A stretch of DNA of 64,000 bases from Paracentrotus lividus (taxonomy: Eukaryota > Echinodermata > Echinoidea > Camarodonta > Echinidae). Every line of letters begins with the position of its first letter. The stretch's first letter is position 1. Below the pieces are notes generated by a model, which was given only the letters and a program-made list of their open reading frames with translations, did not search any database and was not told where the DNA came from. The position numbers and the translations under genes are program-made. Of this stretch, positions 12,625-26,700 are shown in pieces. The stretch spans positions 292,020-356,019 of the forward strand of contig CALNVZ010001857.1 of assembly GCA_940671915.1 (NCBI GenBank). Direction: 5' to 3'.

Positions 12625-12874
12625 TGCGGCGGTCACAACTCATCGTAGGCTACGGGGCATGTGCCATCAACGTAGCCTGCGTTGATTGCACAATGCACGC
12701 ACAGGTCGTTGGTCAATTTCTGCGATTCCTGCGATTCTGTAGTAAGGGTATTGGAAAAACCTCCTGCAAGTCGTACATGCAACGTGCCTCCGAGGTACCT
12801 GCGCTGCACGACTTTTCTACGAAATCCATCGTAGGGAATTGCACGTCGAAAAACGGCGAGTTGTGACCGCCGCA
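12625..12874. mobile_element. Harbinger-like MITE, copy 2
   Basis: TIRs TGCGGCGGTCACAACTC and GAGTTGTGACCGCCGCA with TAA directly repeated on both sides (12622-12624, 12875-12877), the 3-bp target typical of PIF/Harbinger. It lies immediately beyond the 11981-12608 element. Confidence 0.82.
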
Positions 12875-13123
12875 TAAAGTTCAGATAATGGTTAATTCAA
12901 TTGACCGATAGCTCAGCTCCATGAAGTATCATTTAAATTGAATGAACATAAACGAATTTGACTGCAAAGAATTTGAAATTGCTATCAGTAGGCCTCGACT
13001 TGGTGGCAGTTTGACGGTTTTCGCTTGTTTTCATTGTTGCGTCCTTCCCGATGAGCACAAAACATGAAAAATTTGCTTTTTTTTTCAATCCCTTGATTAA
13101 AAGTTTATTTAGTAATAATAATA

Positions 13124-13294
13124 CAGTGGCGGATCCAGGATTTAGAAATACGGGGGGCGCATCCCGAAAATTTGGGAAAATATGGGACGCAGCCGAAAAT
13201 TATCAAATTTTAACATGTAGTCAATGACGGTTGTTTTCAAATTATAGAGGGGGCGTGCGTCCCCTGCGCCCCGGGCCGCCTGGACCCACCACTG
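13124..13294. mobile_element. 171-bp MITE
   Basis: TIRs CAGTGGCGGATCCAGG and CCTGGACCCACCACTG, with GGGGGCGC text inside each arm. The flanks are AATAATA-like on both sides, too simple to read a target duplication. Confidence 0.75.
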
Positions 13295-13857
13295 AATAAT
13301 AGTAATAGTATTGAAAACATTTTCTCATTGGTCTCTGCATAACTAAATATTGTTAAAAGCAGATAGGAGAAACAGATCCTCATAGATGTTCCGCGATATT
13401 ACAACAAAAGGAATTAAAAAATTGTGAAATCTAAATGTATTTTTGAAACGTATAGGAAACTTTCTGATGTCATTTGAGAGCAGCTGTTTTTACATTTATA
13501 ATTATGTACTAAAATATGATTATACTGATTTTTTCTTAAAGTCAATATATATTTGCATTTGTGCATTCGATATAATTTTTTTCTCATCGTCCCATTAATT
13601 ATAATAATCTATTTCTTATGTGAGAACAATGAAAAAAGGCGGATTGTAGAACTATATTACATTGGCTTTGTCATTTTTGTGAAAGTTTAATTACTGCATT
13701 TTGCTATTGATATTTTCGTGTGGAGAACCCGAAGTAGAGGATCCCAGAAGAAAAATGAAATGATAACGAGAAGAGATTAATCGATTTGAGAATGTTCAGG
13801 AATGTACATTCTCTGATGTTGTCACATTTTCAAAAGTATATGGTGAGATGGGGCTGA

Positions 13858-14282
13858 TGAGCGAGTGAGAGAGAGAGGGAGCGAGAGAAAGAGATCATAG
13901 AGAGAAGAGAGAAAGGTGGAGAGATGAGAGATGGCAATAGAAATAAAATTAAATAGAGAGAGAAATTGATGAGGCGAGGAAGAGGAAAGAGATAAATGTA
14001 TGGGATGAAGAGAGAAAGAAATTGAGAGGAGAGCGACAGAAAGATCGCGAAAAAATGGGTTAGAGAGGGGAGATGACTGAAGAGAAAAAATTAAGAAGAG
14101 AGAGAGAGAGAGAGGGGGGGGAGAGACGGTTGAGAGAAATGGAGGAGAGATGGATACTTTCTCTCTTTCAACCTCAATCTCTTCTCCTCTCCTTTGCTTG
14201 AAAATGTGATTTCCAATCTTACACACGTATGACTAAACTCCTTCTAACCTATTACTCAGTTTATATTGTCTGTTTTTTATAA

Positions 14283-14320
<38 letters not shown>

Positions 14321-14588
14321 GCTCGCTCTCTTTTTGCCATGTGATATTGTTATCCCTCTTTTTCTCTCTATTTCTTTCCCTTGCCACGTACAGTTTTTAT
14401 ATCTCTTTCTTCTTCCTTATTCTCTTACCATCTCCTCTCTTTCTCTCTAACTCCCTTTCGTGCCTTGTGCTATTTTATCCCCTTTTCTCTTTATATTTCT
14501 TTCTCTTTCAGTGTACAATTTTATCACTCTCTCTCTCTTTCATTATAATTTTTCTCCCTAACCATCCCTCTATCTCTCTCTCTCTCCT

Positions 14589-14629
<41 letters not shown>

Positions 14630-14640
14630 TCTAGTAACTC
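13858..14640. repeat. Paired (GA)n and (CT)n tracts
   Basis: Purine-rich GAGAGA text (13858-14150), a mixed 120-bp centre, then pyrimidine-rich CTCTCT text (14285-14635). The two sides are roughly complementary, so they could fold back. ORFs here are low-complexity artefacts. Confidence 0.85.
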
Positions 14641-16950
14641 AACCATTATGGTCCCATACTTTCACTGCGAACTGATAGCAACTGTTGTCAAAAGAGAAAT
14701 ATGAGACAAATTTGTCACAAACAACATTCAATGTTGATAACATTCTTATCAGCACAATTAATGATATTCATTGGCAAATTAGGAGGTTATTACACATTAG
14801 ATTTATTACAATTTTTCTTCAATACATAGTGAAATTTACAGATAAATATGAAATACAAACTTTAACATGGTAAAAATAGAAAACCGTTTATGAAACCAAC
14901 ACATCAAAATCTGTCCACACAATAGTCCTAAAGCCATGGTTCTAAGATTATCACAATAACTACAACTGCATACCTAGAACAATAACTATAATTAAAAAAA
15001 AGTAGGCACTGCTGTTTATATTTTGTTGTGAATTCCGATTTGCATTTTAGAGTAATTCAATTCATTGTGAAGTTTTAGCTAATGTATCTCTCTTTTTTTT
15101 TTAGCCCAAGAAATTATCATAGTAATCCCTGCATGACTTCATAATTTTTTTTTTTTTTTTAATCTGACAATAGGTGCTAAGTCATTGAATCTTCAAAAAC
15201 ATTTGAATATGTAATCTTAGACAAAGATATTCAAACAAGGACACATGTACTTGTTCTCCTCCTTCAGATGTTTCTTGAAATTATGCATTGAGCTTGTTGT
15301 AAAAAACACTTGAGCTTAACTTCCTCATTGTTTTTAAAGACCAGTCAATCAAATCAAATTGTCAATTATATATTGAGTTAAAAAGGCATGGGCTGAAGTT
15401 TCAATAAATTCTACTAAATTCCACAATGTATCTGTCATGTTTATATGTGTAAATTCTCATAATGTAAAATATGAAGACCATATGATTTTTATTTGCCAGG
15501 AGTTTGAATTGAATTAATTAATTGAGAAGATTTTAACTTCCTCAATTAGAGATGTATTGGTTACATTGTTATAAAACAAATGGACATTTTGATCCTAATT
15601 CCATGGCCATTAATACCCTTTTAAAATAAAGTTCTAAAATACCAGGTTGCAATAAATATTATCCCCAGTGTGTAAAAATTATTTGCATTTCCTTCCAAAA
15701 ATATTCATTAAGTTCCTTGCCAAATTTCCTTATCAAAACACATGATTTAAATTAATAATTGATTTAAATTTATTATGAAAGTACATTTATTATTCCAGAA
15801 CAAAAACAGTTTCATAAATTGTTGAGGAATAATGTCAGAATACTCAAGTAAAAAAAAGAGGTACTGTAAAAGTTACATTATATTTCAAAAGGCCAAGTAT
15901 CTATTTACACAACATTAAAATTGATATCATACACGAAGCATAGCACCAAATCATAGTTTGTTTCACAAAGTTGTAACAGTCACAATACAAAGAACAAAGT
16001 ATCAAAAGAGAGATCATGTGTATAAGAATAAAAATGAATAGAAGATACATGTACAACCTCAATACAATCTGAACTATTCAAAATCGAACATGAAAATATG
16101 CAACAGCAGTAAATAAAAAACATTATATTTCTACAGTTTATAATGGAAAAAAGCCAGCTAACAATTACAACAAGGCACGCAGCACATTTAAGGGCAAACA
16201 TTTACCAAGAATTGCACATTAAACTCTGTTCACATCAATGATTCAAAACATTTCCAGTAAAATGATGTAAAAGATTGATAAACGTTTAAGTATATTCTAA
16301 ATCACATTTACATGCACTAGTATTTGCTTGACTATTATAAGAGTTTGCTTGAAAAAGGCCTTTAATCACACTGAAACTTGAGACGGAAAAGGGTGTTTCT
16401 TAATAAGGCTTTATGAAGAGGTTTATGGAAAGAGATTTTGAAAAGGTGCATTATTTTCTAATGGCTCTTAAATTTTAAGTGAATTACAGGGGAGCATTTT
16501 CATGAAACGAGTATTCACTGATTCTCACTGACAACTGGTATAAGCCACTGAAATGCTTGCATCTGATTGGCTGAGAGCAAATTTGTCTGATAAAACGCCC
16601 GACAAGTCCTTTCATGAAACGCCCCCAGGTAGCCTACCTGAACAATAATGTGGCATCGACAACTTCAATTTTCATTAAAAATATATTTAGAGCATTTCAC
16701 AAATTACGCTCTTCTTTTTGGCCAATCTGATTCAATATAAAACGGTAGGAAGATTTTTAGAGTGTTACAGCATTGACAAAGCACAGGAAGTAAAGTGACA
16801 GTCTTCATCAATGACTTTTCCATGGGACGGATTACAGCACTGAAAAACAATACATCTGTAGAACTCTGTTCTTACTTTCATAATGAGTGACAAAACTATG
16901 GATATTTACTTTAAAAAGCAAATAAATCATTGTCAGCATGTGGGTACAGT
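14641..16950. other. Unassigned sequence 3' of CDT1
   Basis: AT-rich, no ORF with recognisable motifs. It may include distal CDT1 3'UTR. Confidence 0.45.
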
Positions 16951-16958
16951 AAAGCGCA

Positions 16959-16964
16959 TTTATT
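16959..16964 (-). terminator. Possible CDT1 polyadenylation signal
   Basis: AATAAA on the minus strand about 650 nt past the CDT1 stop codon. The hexamer is common in AT-rich DNA, so this is only a candidate 3' end. Confidence 0.25.
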
Positions 16965-17044
16965 ATCATTTTTTTCAATTAATATTAATTCAACCTCTTT
17001 CATCATACTCCTTTAAAATGTTTTTTAAAACATGAACAAACACC

Positions 17045-17600
17045 ATTCTTGATGTGTCGGCCCATGGAAGCCTGGATGCACATAGAAGTTTTCGCTCCCC
17101 ATATTTCACTTCAGTTCAGCCAACTTTTGAATGTATGTCAATATATGATATTGAACAGAAATCGACCAAATTAGCCAAAAGCATTATCAGTATGTGGGTT
17201 CAAAAATTATAGCTGCCTGCTTCTCACTATATTGTTCCTCATCTGTTCATCTGGTTATTTACTGAATAGTTCTCCATAACTATGTGACATGCAACTTTCT
17301 TCAGGACAAAATTATCAGTATGTGGGACCAAAGAAGCTGACCTCGGATTCCTCACTAATCTTTTTTCCCTCTGTGCATTGGCTGTTAACTGAATAGCCCA
17401 GTCCTCCATGTATAACTTGCAACTTTGAGAAGGATAAAATTATTGGTATGTGGGTCTAGGGAAATATAGATCACTAAATTTCTTCCCATTAGTACATTGG
17501 TTGTTTACTGAAGTGGCAGCAATGCTCCATGTATGACATGCGACTTTGCTAACAAATTATCCAACATCATTATCACTATGTGGGTCCATGGAAGCCTAGC
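17045..17600. repeat. Degenerate ~130-bp tandem repeat in CDT1 3'UTR
   Basis: The phrase TATGTGGGT recurs at about 17195, 17317, 17449 and 17579, each followed by similar C/T-rich text. A fragment with CCATGGAAGCCT appears at about 17064 and again at about 17586. The period is about 130 bp, with many indels between units. The array abuts the last CDT1 codons, so it would lie in the 3'UTR. Confidence 0.6.
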
Positions 17601-17611
17601 TGCCCCCAATT

Positions 17612-17778
17612 TCACTTGATTTTCTTAGCGTTTTTGAGTTGGTTGTTGATCACATTGATAAGCACAGTGAGTTCCTTTGTTTTATCCATCTTGATATACG
17701 TCGTCTTGCGGATGTTGACCTTCTTCAACCAATCAGGAAGGATCTCCACCATCAGGTCAATGTGCTTCTCGATAGCAT
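17612..17778 (-). CDS. CDT1: CDT1 terminal coding exon 10
   Basis: Encodes residues 640-694 and the TGA stop. It contains IEKHIDLMVEILPDWLKKV, the conserved final helices of the winged helix. Acceptor TTGTTAG, phase 1 in. Confidence 0.95.
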
Positions 17779-20700
17779 CTAACAAATTTTTTTTTTAAAG
17801 GAAGAAAGAGAGAGGAAAAAAATGATCAGGGGCTATTCCAAAAAGTATGTGTCGAAGATAAAGCGGAACCCGAATGCTCAGTCATTCTTCTCTAAATGCA
17901 AGCAACATAAAGAAATACTAAATGCACCATTTTAAAGTTCAATCTTTCTTCTTTCTTTTGAAACCAAATTCAATACAAAAGAGCCACTCATGGATGAACA
18001 AGAGTTTGAAAAATAATGGTCAAAAACAATTTGCACAGATCAAAGTAATGTGAAATGCACTGGGTGTCCTTAGCAAGGGGATGACTTATGCTTGAGAGTT
18101 TTTGCGAAGGAAAACTTACAAAGAACAGAAATGCTAATGAACCATCCCTTTCTTTAAGTGGCGAGGCTGTTACTTCCCGCCAGTCCATTTGGCGCAAACT
18201 TGTTTTTACACTTAATCTTTAAACACTTGATCATCAATGCATGGATTTCTTTTTAATGCATATAATGTCAAATGAAAGAAGAACGGTTGAACTTTAAAAC
18301 AGGCCCGTAACTAGGGGGGGTTCGGGGGGTTCGAACGAACCCCCCCCCCCGCAGGCGAGCAGGGTCCGCTTGACCAACAAAAAAAACAAAAAAAAATTAT
18401 AACCCCCACTTTTTGGCAGAAATGCAGCAGATACTTGAATAGAAATACAAGAAAGGACGATTAAAACACTTTGCTTTCAGTCCCCCTACATGTAAAATCT
18501 TTCGCTCGCGCTTTGCGCTTGCAACTTTGTATTTTGGGGATAATAATCATGTTTTTCAGAACAAATTACGCAGGAATTACACTTAAACCTTTTCGCAGGA
18601 ATGTTTTCGTTTGCATTTGTGTTCTATTTTTATATTTTAAAATGATTGTTATCTATTCAATTTTAGGAAATGATATAACAGAAATAAGGCCTAATGGCAG
18701 AGGCGGTGGAACCGGGAGGGGGGGGGGGGGGGGGGGGGGGGCAGGGGGCACAGTGACCCCCACTTTAGTACCCCTATTCATGACCAAAATGTGTCCCTTT
18801 TCTAAGCTAAAAAGTGTCATCTTTATACTAAAAAGAAGCCTTTCAGAGTTTTGAAAAGACCTGTGGACAATATTTGTTTAAAATGGGCACTTTTAATACT
18901 AAAAACGGCCCTTTGTTACTCTATATGTCTTTTAAAATCCCAAATTTTCCGCTCGCGCTTCGCGCTCGCGAGTACTAAATAGGGCCATATGCACATTAAA
19001 CTACAATTTTGAGCTCAAAGTTTTCTCCTCTCGCTTCAGATATTGGGGTCTAACAGAGGCGGTGGAACAGGGGGGGGGCAGCGGGCAGAGTGCCCTTTTC
19101 TTAGCTTAAAATGTCCCCTTTACACTAAAAAAAAGCCTTTCATACTATTTTAAAAAGCCAATTGGACATTCTTCAAAGGTGTCACTTACAATACTAAAAA
19201 GTGCCCCTTTCTTTACTTCATAATTATCTCTTTTAAAACCCCAAATTTTCCTGTTCGGTCGCTATGCGACCTCGCACTGTAAACTTAACAAACAATAAGT
19301 ATAAAAAAAAGGGTTGGACCCAGTTCCCTCTGCTGAACACAAACCTTGTCAAAAGAATTGGTGTAATTGTGTTTGGGCTAGATTGAGGGTGGTTTAAGCT
19401 AACATTATTAATGAGCCAAGATTATTTTGTATCTTCAACATGGAACCTAAAAAGAGTCTATAAGGCACAATTTTTAGCTCAAAACTTCGAGCTCGCGGAT
19501 ACTAAATAGGCTCTATATTGCACAATAAACTCCAATTTTTATCTCAAAATGTTAGGCTCGCGCTTCGCGCTCGCATTCCTTTATACCATTACTAAATTAA
19601 AAATGAAAGCCATTAAGATTCCTAAAATTTTCAGCTCGCGCTTCGCGCTCGCGGATACTATAAGTAGGGTCTATAATGCACAATTAACCCCAGTTTTGAG
19701 CTTCGTGCTCGCGGATACTGAATCTAGAGTCTATAATCATGATAATGCATAGTTTACTCCAAGTTTAACTCAAAATTTTCGGCTCGCGCTTCGCGCTAGA
19801 AAAAAAAATTCTTGAAAAAGGTCCACTTTTTCAGATTTCGAACCCCCCCCGTAAAAATCCTAGTTACGGGCCTGTAAAATGTGGCACTAATATTTCATTA
19901 ATTGCTTGCTTTCATGGAGAAAAAAGACTACTCATTCGGGTTCCACTTTTTCTGGGACGCATTGTATGAGGAACCTTCCTAAAATGTTTTGCCTTTGATT
20001 TCCAGTTTACATAAAAAGGTGTAATCCTCTCCTAACATCACACTGCAATTAATGAAATAAAGTACAAATAGGCTGATTGTTTTATGGAATCCCTCAAGCC
20101 GATAACGATAAAAACAATTCAATCAGACTCCAACAAAAATATTTCCAATGCCCTGTAAAACAAGTAACGATCAATAGCAAATCAATAATAACCAATCAGG
20201 GTCCTTGTTCATGTTGCATAAAAGTCTCACTGTAAACCAATCACATTTGAAATTTGTAATTGATCGTAACTCTTTATGACACAGCTCTGGTCTAAATGTG
20301 TCAATAATAAACCCCAAACAAATTCTGAATTAGCTACTAACATGACGTTAACAAATAAATTGATCTTTTGTTGTCTTACAGATATGGCTTGATAAATTGC
20401 CAATCGGTCTAAACCCACTTTGACTAATGACCATTAAGCCTGATCCCACACCATCTCATTCCATTTCGACAATAATCAGTTTGTCTAATTACATTTAGGT
20501 CTAAATGTCACTTTGCCTATTTACCATTTTGTCTAAATCTCATTTGGTCTGATGTTCATTTCTTCTAATGTCCAATTGGTCTATTACCATTCGGTTGATT
20601 CCTGTAGCTGACTGGAAATATACCAAATATTCATTTGGGAATTAGACGAAAAGGCATTAGACCATTTGGCTATAGACGAATCGGCAATTAAACCAAGTGG

Positions 20701-23700
20701 TCATTAGACTAATTGAGAATTAGACCAAGTATGTATTAGACCAATTAAGAATGAGACCAAGTATGTATTAGACCAAATTGAAGTCAGACCAAACTATTAG
20801 TAGACCATATGGCCCGAATTCACAAAGGTGGATTCTGCAAAATCCATGGTTTCAACCCTGGGTTTAACCTATGGTTGGAACTAGGATTTTCAATTTGGTA
20901 TTCACAAAGGTGAACTTGACTGAATCCACAGATCCACAGCGTCATAATACGTCATAATTTGGGTCAACTGTCGGTGAATCATAAACTGGTGGATCCATGG
21001 AGCCGTCGATTAAAAAACCCACGGATCCACGGATCCGTGGGTTTTGCAGAATCCTCCTTTGTGAATTTGGGCCATATGTGTTTAGCCCATGTGGTATTAG
21101 ACGATCAGAGGATTGGGCCAACTGCTGTTAGACCAAGCGGACACCAATCATAATCAAGGTCTTTAGAAATTCAAAAAAGCTTACCTCTTGACAAAGCAGA
21201 TTTGTAGCTGTCCATTAGCTTCTGAATGATGCTGTCAATGGGTAAAGCTGCTTTCTTCTCTGCTAAGAAGAATCTGATTTGGGATACAGTCAAGGACCTT
21301 ATGCTACAAACATTCAGTTTATCCATAGACACAATTGATTCTTCTGAGGCTTTAGACTAGGTGTTGAATGAAAAATGCTTGAGTGGGAAGTACTTAAACA
21401 TTGTTATTATTTAATTCAATGCATTGGGTATTGATCAAGAGTTTGATATCAAACAGTGAAAGGGATTAGTTAACTTGAATTTTTTTTGTAATCACTTTTC
21501 CAGCCAATGCTGTAATCTTTATTGCAAAATTTTAGGTCAGACAGAAATCACCTGAATTTTTAAAGCTACAGTTGTAATCAATCATCTAATTATCGAGATA
21601 TCTACATTGAAAATTGATTGCAGGATAGCATACCAAGGTACACTATCAAATTCCTCCCTATTAAACAGAATACCACACAGCGATCTTCTTGTTACCAGTC
21701 TGAAATACTGACCGCTGCTGAGTAAATATGTCCAGTGCAGGGGCAAGTGATACGGGCCCATTTGTTTTCAGAGTTTCATTGTAGTAAAGGAATTCCATTT
21801 GCTCTGAAACATTCAGACATCTTTAAGTGGATATATAGCGAGAGGGTTGTTTACAGTCCACTGTGATTCAAGGCGAGTTTATATTGTAGACCAATTCCTT
21901 TAACCCTTTGAACCCTGAATTATTTTGCACATTTTGTGAAATCCATAATGTACAAGTTTTATCACTAGGTTGAAACAGGTATGCGTTATTAAATTGCGAA
22001 CTAAAGGTACTCTCATACGTGATTTGCAATAGCGCCATCTTTCGGTGGAAGACTTGCAAAAGTTTTAAACCGTGAATCTTAATTAAAATAATTCTCAAGG
22101 GCACAAAAAGTCATGGAAAGTGGCCTTTTGGTTATAATTTACTATCTCTGCTGGCTGGTAAACCAGCCTTTCGGGTCCAAAGGGTTAAAACTCCCACTGG
22201 TAGAACTGTATTGAAAGGATACACTCTAAGGATCTTGCATAGCTCCGGTAGACGTTCCAACATTCCTATTCTCCCTTCCTCCTCAGGGGTTCTCAACATA
22301 GCCATTGTAGAGTTCAGTGATTCTTTAGCTTTAATCTGAAATGATGGAGTAAGAATATCACTGATTATAAATCACATAAAAAAGTTAAAATGGTCCAATA
22401 GCCTTATAACAAGCATGTATAGAATAAAATTTAATCAAATAAGAAGCCTTCATCGTCACCATCAAAGAGTTATAAGTCTTCGGCTTTGATCTGAAAGAAT
22501 AAAGCAAAAATATCATAAATTAAAAATCACAAGAACAAAATTTCAAACAGTAAACACCACTAATATGAGTGTAGATACAAAATCTAATCATATCACGAAG
22601 TTCTCATGCACTGATGTGTTTTTCCATATCTTTGGGAATTGTGCAGCTTTTATACAATTATCATTATCCTTCTAATTTTCAACTCAGGGAAATAAAGTAT
22701 ATGCAATTCACCTTTTATCTTAAAGAAGAAACAAATAAAAAATGTCTCTGGATAATTAAATATCTGAAACAGAAAAATTAAACTACTTTGAAAACAAGTC
22801 GGGGGGGGGGGGCGGGTAGGGGGTCACCAAATCGTTCATAATATCAATATATCAGACATTGGAAGAGAACTTTAGACGAAAACAGCGAGGTGTTTTGTAG
22901 CAAACTTAGAACATATAAGGACTTAAAACATGCATACGATCTTGAAAAATATCTTTTGTTAGACATCGATAAATCACACATTAAAAATTTTATGAAAATA
23001 AGAATTAGTAACAGTAAATTAATGATAGAACAGGGAAGACATAAAAAAATGGAAATACATAAACGCCTATGTCCCATGTGCCAATTAGATGTAGAAACAG
23101 AGTTCCATTTTATTATATGCTGTCCATACCTTAAACAAGAAAGAGAAAACCTATTCAAAAAGATAAGCGATATAGTGCCCACCTTTAAAGATAAAAACCC
23201 ACATGAGAAATTCTTATATTTATTTAAAACAAACGATTATGATGTAACAAAAATAAGTGTATCCTCCATTAGTAATATGTATATAGAAAGATTAGGCAGG
23301 TTCGAACAAAAATAGTGTAATAATAACAATAGTCATGATAATATTAACAATAATATATATTTTTACGTATGTGTAATATGCATAATATGTATGCTTACAG
23401 ATACACTCTAAATTGCAGGGATTTGAAGTGGATCCTGGGGGATTGTGGGTGGGGACCGGTCGATGATTTGCTCTGAATTCGGGGATCGATTGGTCCCTAC
23501 CTCCGGTCCTTTGGGCTTTGTTTTGGATCCCTGTAGTTTGGAGTGTATTATGTATGTTAAATACATACATCTAAAATATAACATTATTATATATTTCAGT
23601 ATGTCTGTACATGACTATAATATTTAAGCTCAGTTATTAATTTTGTAAATATGCTTGTATGTTCATTTTGATTTTGTATGTTCAATATGATTTTGTAAGA

Positions 23701-26700
23701 TATCCATTGTTTTTGTTTTCTCTGTGATGATAATCCAAGGTTGTGGATTTTATATCAATAAATTTGAATTGAATTGAATTGAATTTGAATTGAATTGAAT
23801 TAAATTCAGCTTGACCTTAATAAAGGAGGAGTCCGGGCTGAAATGAAAAAGTTTTGTAAAATTAAGTAAAATTCATCATGCACAACACAGAAAATTTCAT
23901 CAAAATCGGATGAAAAATAACAAAGTTATGCATTTTTTAGGGCGTGATTTATTTTTGTAAAACAGTTCTTGGCAATTGTCTCATTGTCTCATTTGAATAT
24001 TTGAATATTCAAATGAGCAAACTGATGATGTCACAGTCCCCCTACTTCTTGTGTATTTTATTATATGAAACCCTATTTATCTCATTTTTTCATATATTGC
24101 GTATACAGAAAATCTGTCCCTCATACTGAAATAAGTAAAAGCACTTGTGACCTTGAACATTCCGCAAGGATTAATCCATGTTTTTATGTCCTTGTCGCAG
24201 AAAATCTTGATAATTGGTATTTCATACAATAAAAAACAAAGAAAGTAGGGGGACTGAGACATCATCAGTTTGCCAATTTGAAGAACAGGGGGGCGTTTCA
24301 CAAAACCGTCATAAGTCTAACTTCTTGACTAAATCGGAGATAGTGAGCAACTTGTCCATAGGCGGGTTCCACGAAGCCCTCTCTGCCAAGATCGAGACAA
24401 CAAGCTGACTAAATACTTATGACAGCCTCCGGACCTGTCATATCTTTTGGAGAGCGCTGATACGTCAATCAAACGCAATTTATGGCAAGCGATCGGTTTG
24501 GGCGAATTGGATTTGCCGCGACAACTCGATTTTTCATTTTTGTTCATACAAATGTGACAACCTCAGGATTTTGGTATAATATGGCAGAAAATAAATGGTT
24601 GTTAACAATTGAGTGCTTTTATATCCAATAAAGAAATAATATCTAGTAAATATTCCAATCAAGAAATAATATTGAGTAAATTGCAAAGCATTATTTAGCC
24701 TACCATAAAGCTTTATAAAGAGACCCGCAGAGACTACGTTGGTAGTTAAAATCGATCTATTAGTCCCAAAATAAGTATTTTTGAATTATATATTTTTTTA
24801 AATTAAAATGCACTTTTGATTTCTTTTTGTCAGGAAACAGACACTTGAGAAAAAACCTCAATCTAGCTCCATTTTCAGCTAGCATACTTTTTAATAGTCT
24901 GATTTACGAAACTATCAAATTAGCGCATCGGGGGTACCCATCTCATGTTCCGACGTGTTCTTATTAATTCATGATTGACACCTTCTAAATATATGCAGTA
25001 GGAACATTGTGCATTTTAGTACACATTATATAAATTATACATAATTTTATGAGTTTTCATACTGTTATTGACCGATTAATCACATCAATTTTCGTAATAT
25101 TGAAAATTTTGCTAAACCACCATTTCTAAATATCAGCGAAACCGTGATTAAGGCTATTACTCGATGACATCATCTCCGATAATATCGATATTGCAAATTG
25201 TTTATCTTGGAAGAGCTTCGTGTAACCGACTTAGTAAGATTGGAGCTAACTACGTGGTTGGCGGATAAAGATATGACTAACTTGTCCATGGTTTCGTGAA
25301 ACGCCCCCCTGTTTCCTAAAAATTCAAAACCTAAGAAAATTCATAACTTTGCTATTTCTTATCCGACTTTGATGAATTTTCAGTGTTGTGCTTTTTCGAT
25401 TTTACTCTTTTTTTCTTATAAAGCAAACTCCCGCGACGATGAGTCTTTAAGGACGACTTGAATGTGGTAAGCCAAATGGGATGCTCAATCATATTTAATC
25501 CAATAGGCTTAAGTTGATATATGCAGCAGGGGATTGGGATTATGTTTGGCATCACTTTTTAAAGTGAAGATTATTATAAATACAGCCACACTTTATCAAA
25601 ACTCCAAGATAAACTGTAAGCAGCCCATTTGGTACCGGTACCTTAATAATCAAGTAAATCTTAAAAGTCATATGTAACTTTACAAATGACTTAGTGAAAC
25701 ATCCCCTGTTCCCATAATAACAAGTGGATTAGTAAATTACGCGATGCGTAATATATGTCCCGCCGATAATGTAAAATTCCCATTATATCACGACAGTGCT
25801 ATCACATAAGGCAAACAGAATCGAAATCGGGTAAAAAATGGCGAAGTAGCATTTTGTAGCCAATTGTACAATATAGGTCAAAGTCAAGTCAAAGGTCAAA
25901 GGGTCAAAAGTCAAATTCTGTGAAGAAGTTTTGTATTCCTCACCTAGTGCTATCACATAAAGCAAACGGAATCGAAATTGGATGAAAATATGGCGAAGGA
26001 GTAGCATTTTGTAGCCAATTAACAAATAAGGTCAAAAAATCAAGGTCAAGGTCAAAGTCAAATTCTGTGAAGAAGTTTGTAGTCCTCACCTAGTGCTATC
26101 ACATAAAGCAAACGGAATCGAATTCGGATGAAAATGGCAAAGGAGTAGCATTTTTAGCCATTAACAATATAGGTCAAAAAATCAAGGTCAAAGGTCAAAA
26201 TTCTGTGAAGAGTATTGTAGCCATCACCTAGTGCTATCACATAAAGCAAAGCAGAATTGAAATCAGATGAAAAATGGTGAAGGAGTAGCATTTTGTAGCA
26301 ATTAACAATAAAGGTCGAAAATCAAGGTCAAAGGTCAAGGGGTCAAAAGTCAAAATTCTGTGAAGAATTTTGTAGTCCTCACCCTAGTGCTATCACATAA
26401 GCAACAGAATCGAAATCGGATGAAAAATGGCGAAGGAGTAGCATTTTGTAGCCAATTAACAATATAGGTCAAAGGTCAAAGGTCAAAATTCTGTGAAGAA
26501 TTTTTGTAGCTATTACCTAGTGCTATCACATAAAGCAAGCGGAATTGAAATCGGATGAAAATTGGTGAAGGAGTAGCATTTTGTAGCCAATGTACAATAA
26601 AGTAAAATTGAAGGTCAAAGGTCAAAGGGGTCAAAAGTCAAAATTCTGTGAAGAACTTTGTAGCCCTCACTAGTGCTATCATATAAAGCAAACGGATTCG

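Larger units (their letters stand above)
22840..23815 (+). mobile_element. LINE 3' end (5' truncated) with nested MITE
   Basis: Contains the C-terminal ORF (22890-23315) and a 3'UTR, ending in TCAATAAATTTGAATTGAATTG-type tandem pentamers at 23755-23810. A TA-flanked MITE sits at 23404-23545. Intron 7 of CDT1 holds it. Confidence 0.8.

Noticed and set aside
13822-14634. ORFs of 122-134 codons rich in S, L and P
   Set aside because: Products of (GA)n and (CT)n tracts; no domain or start context.
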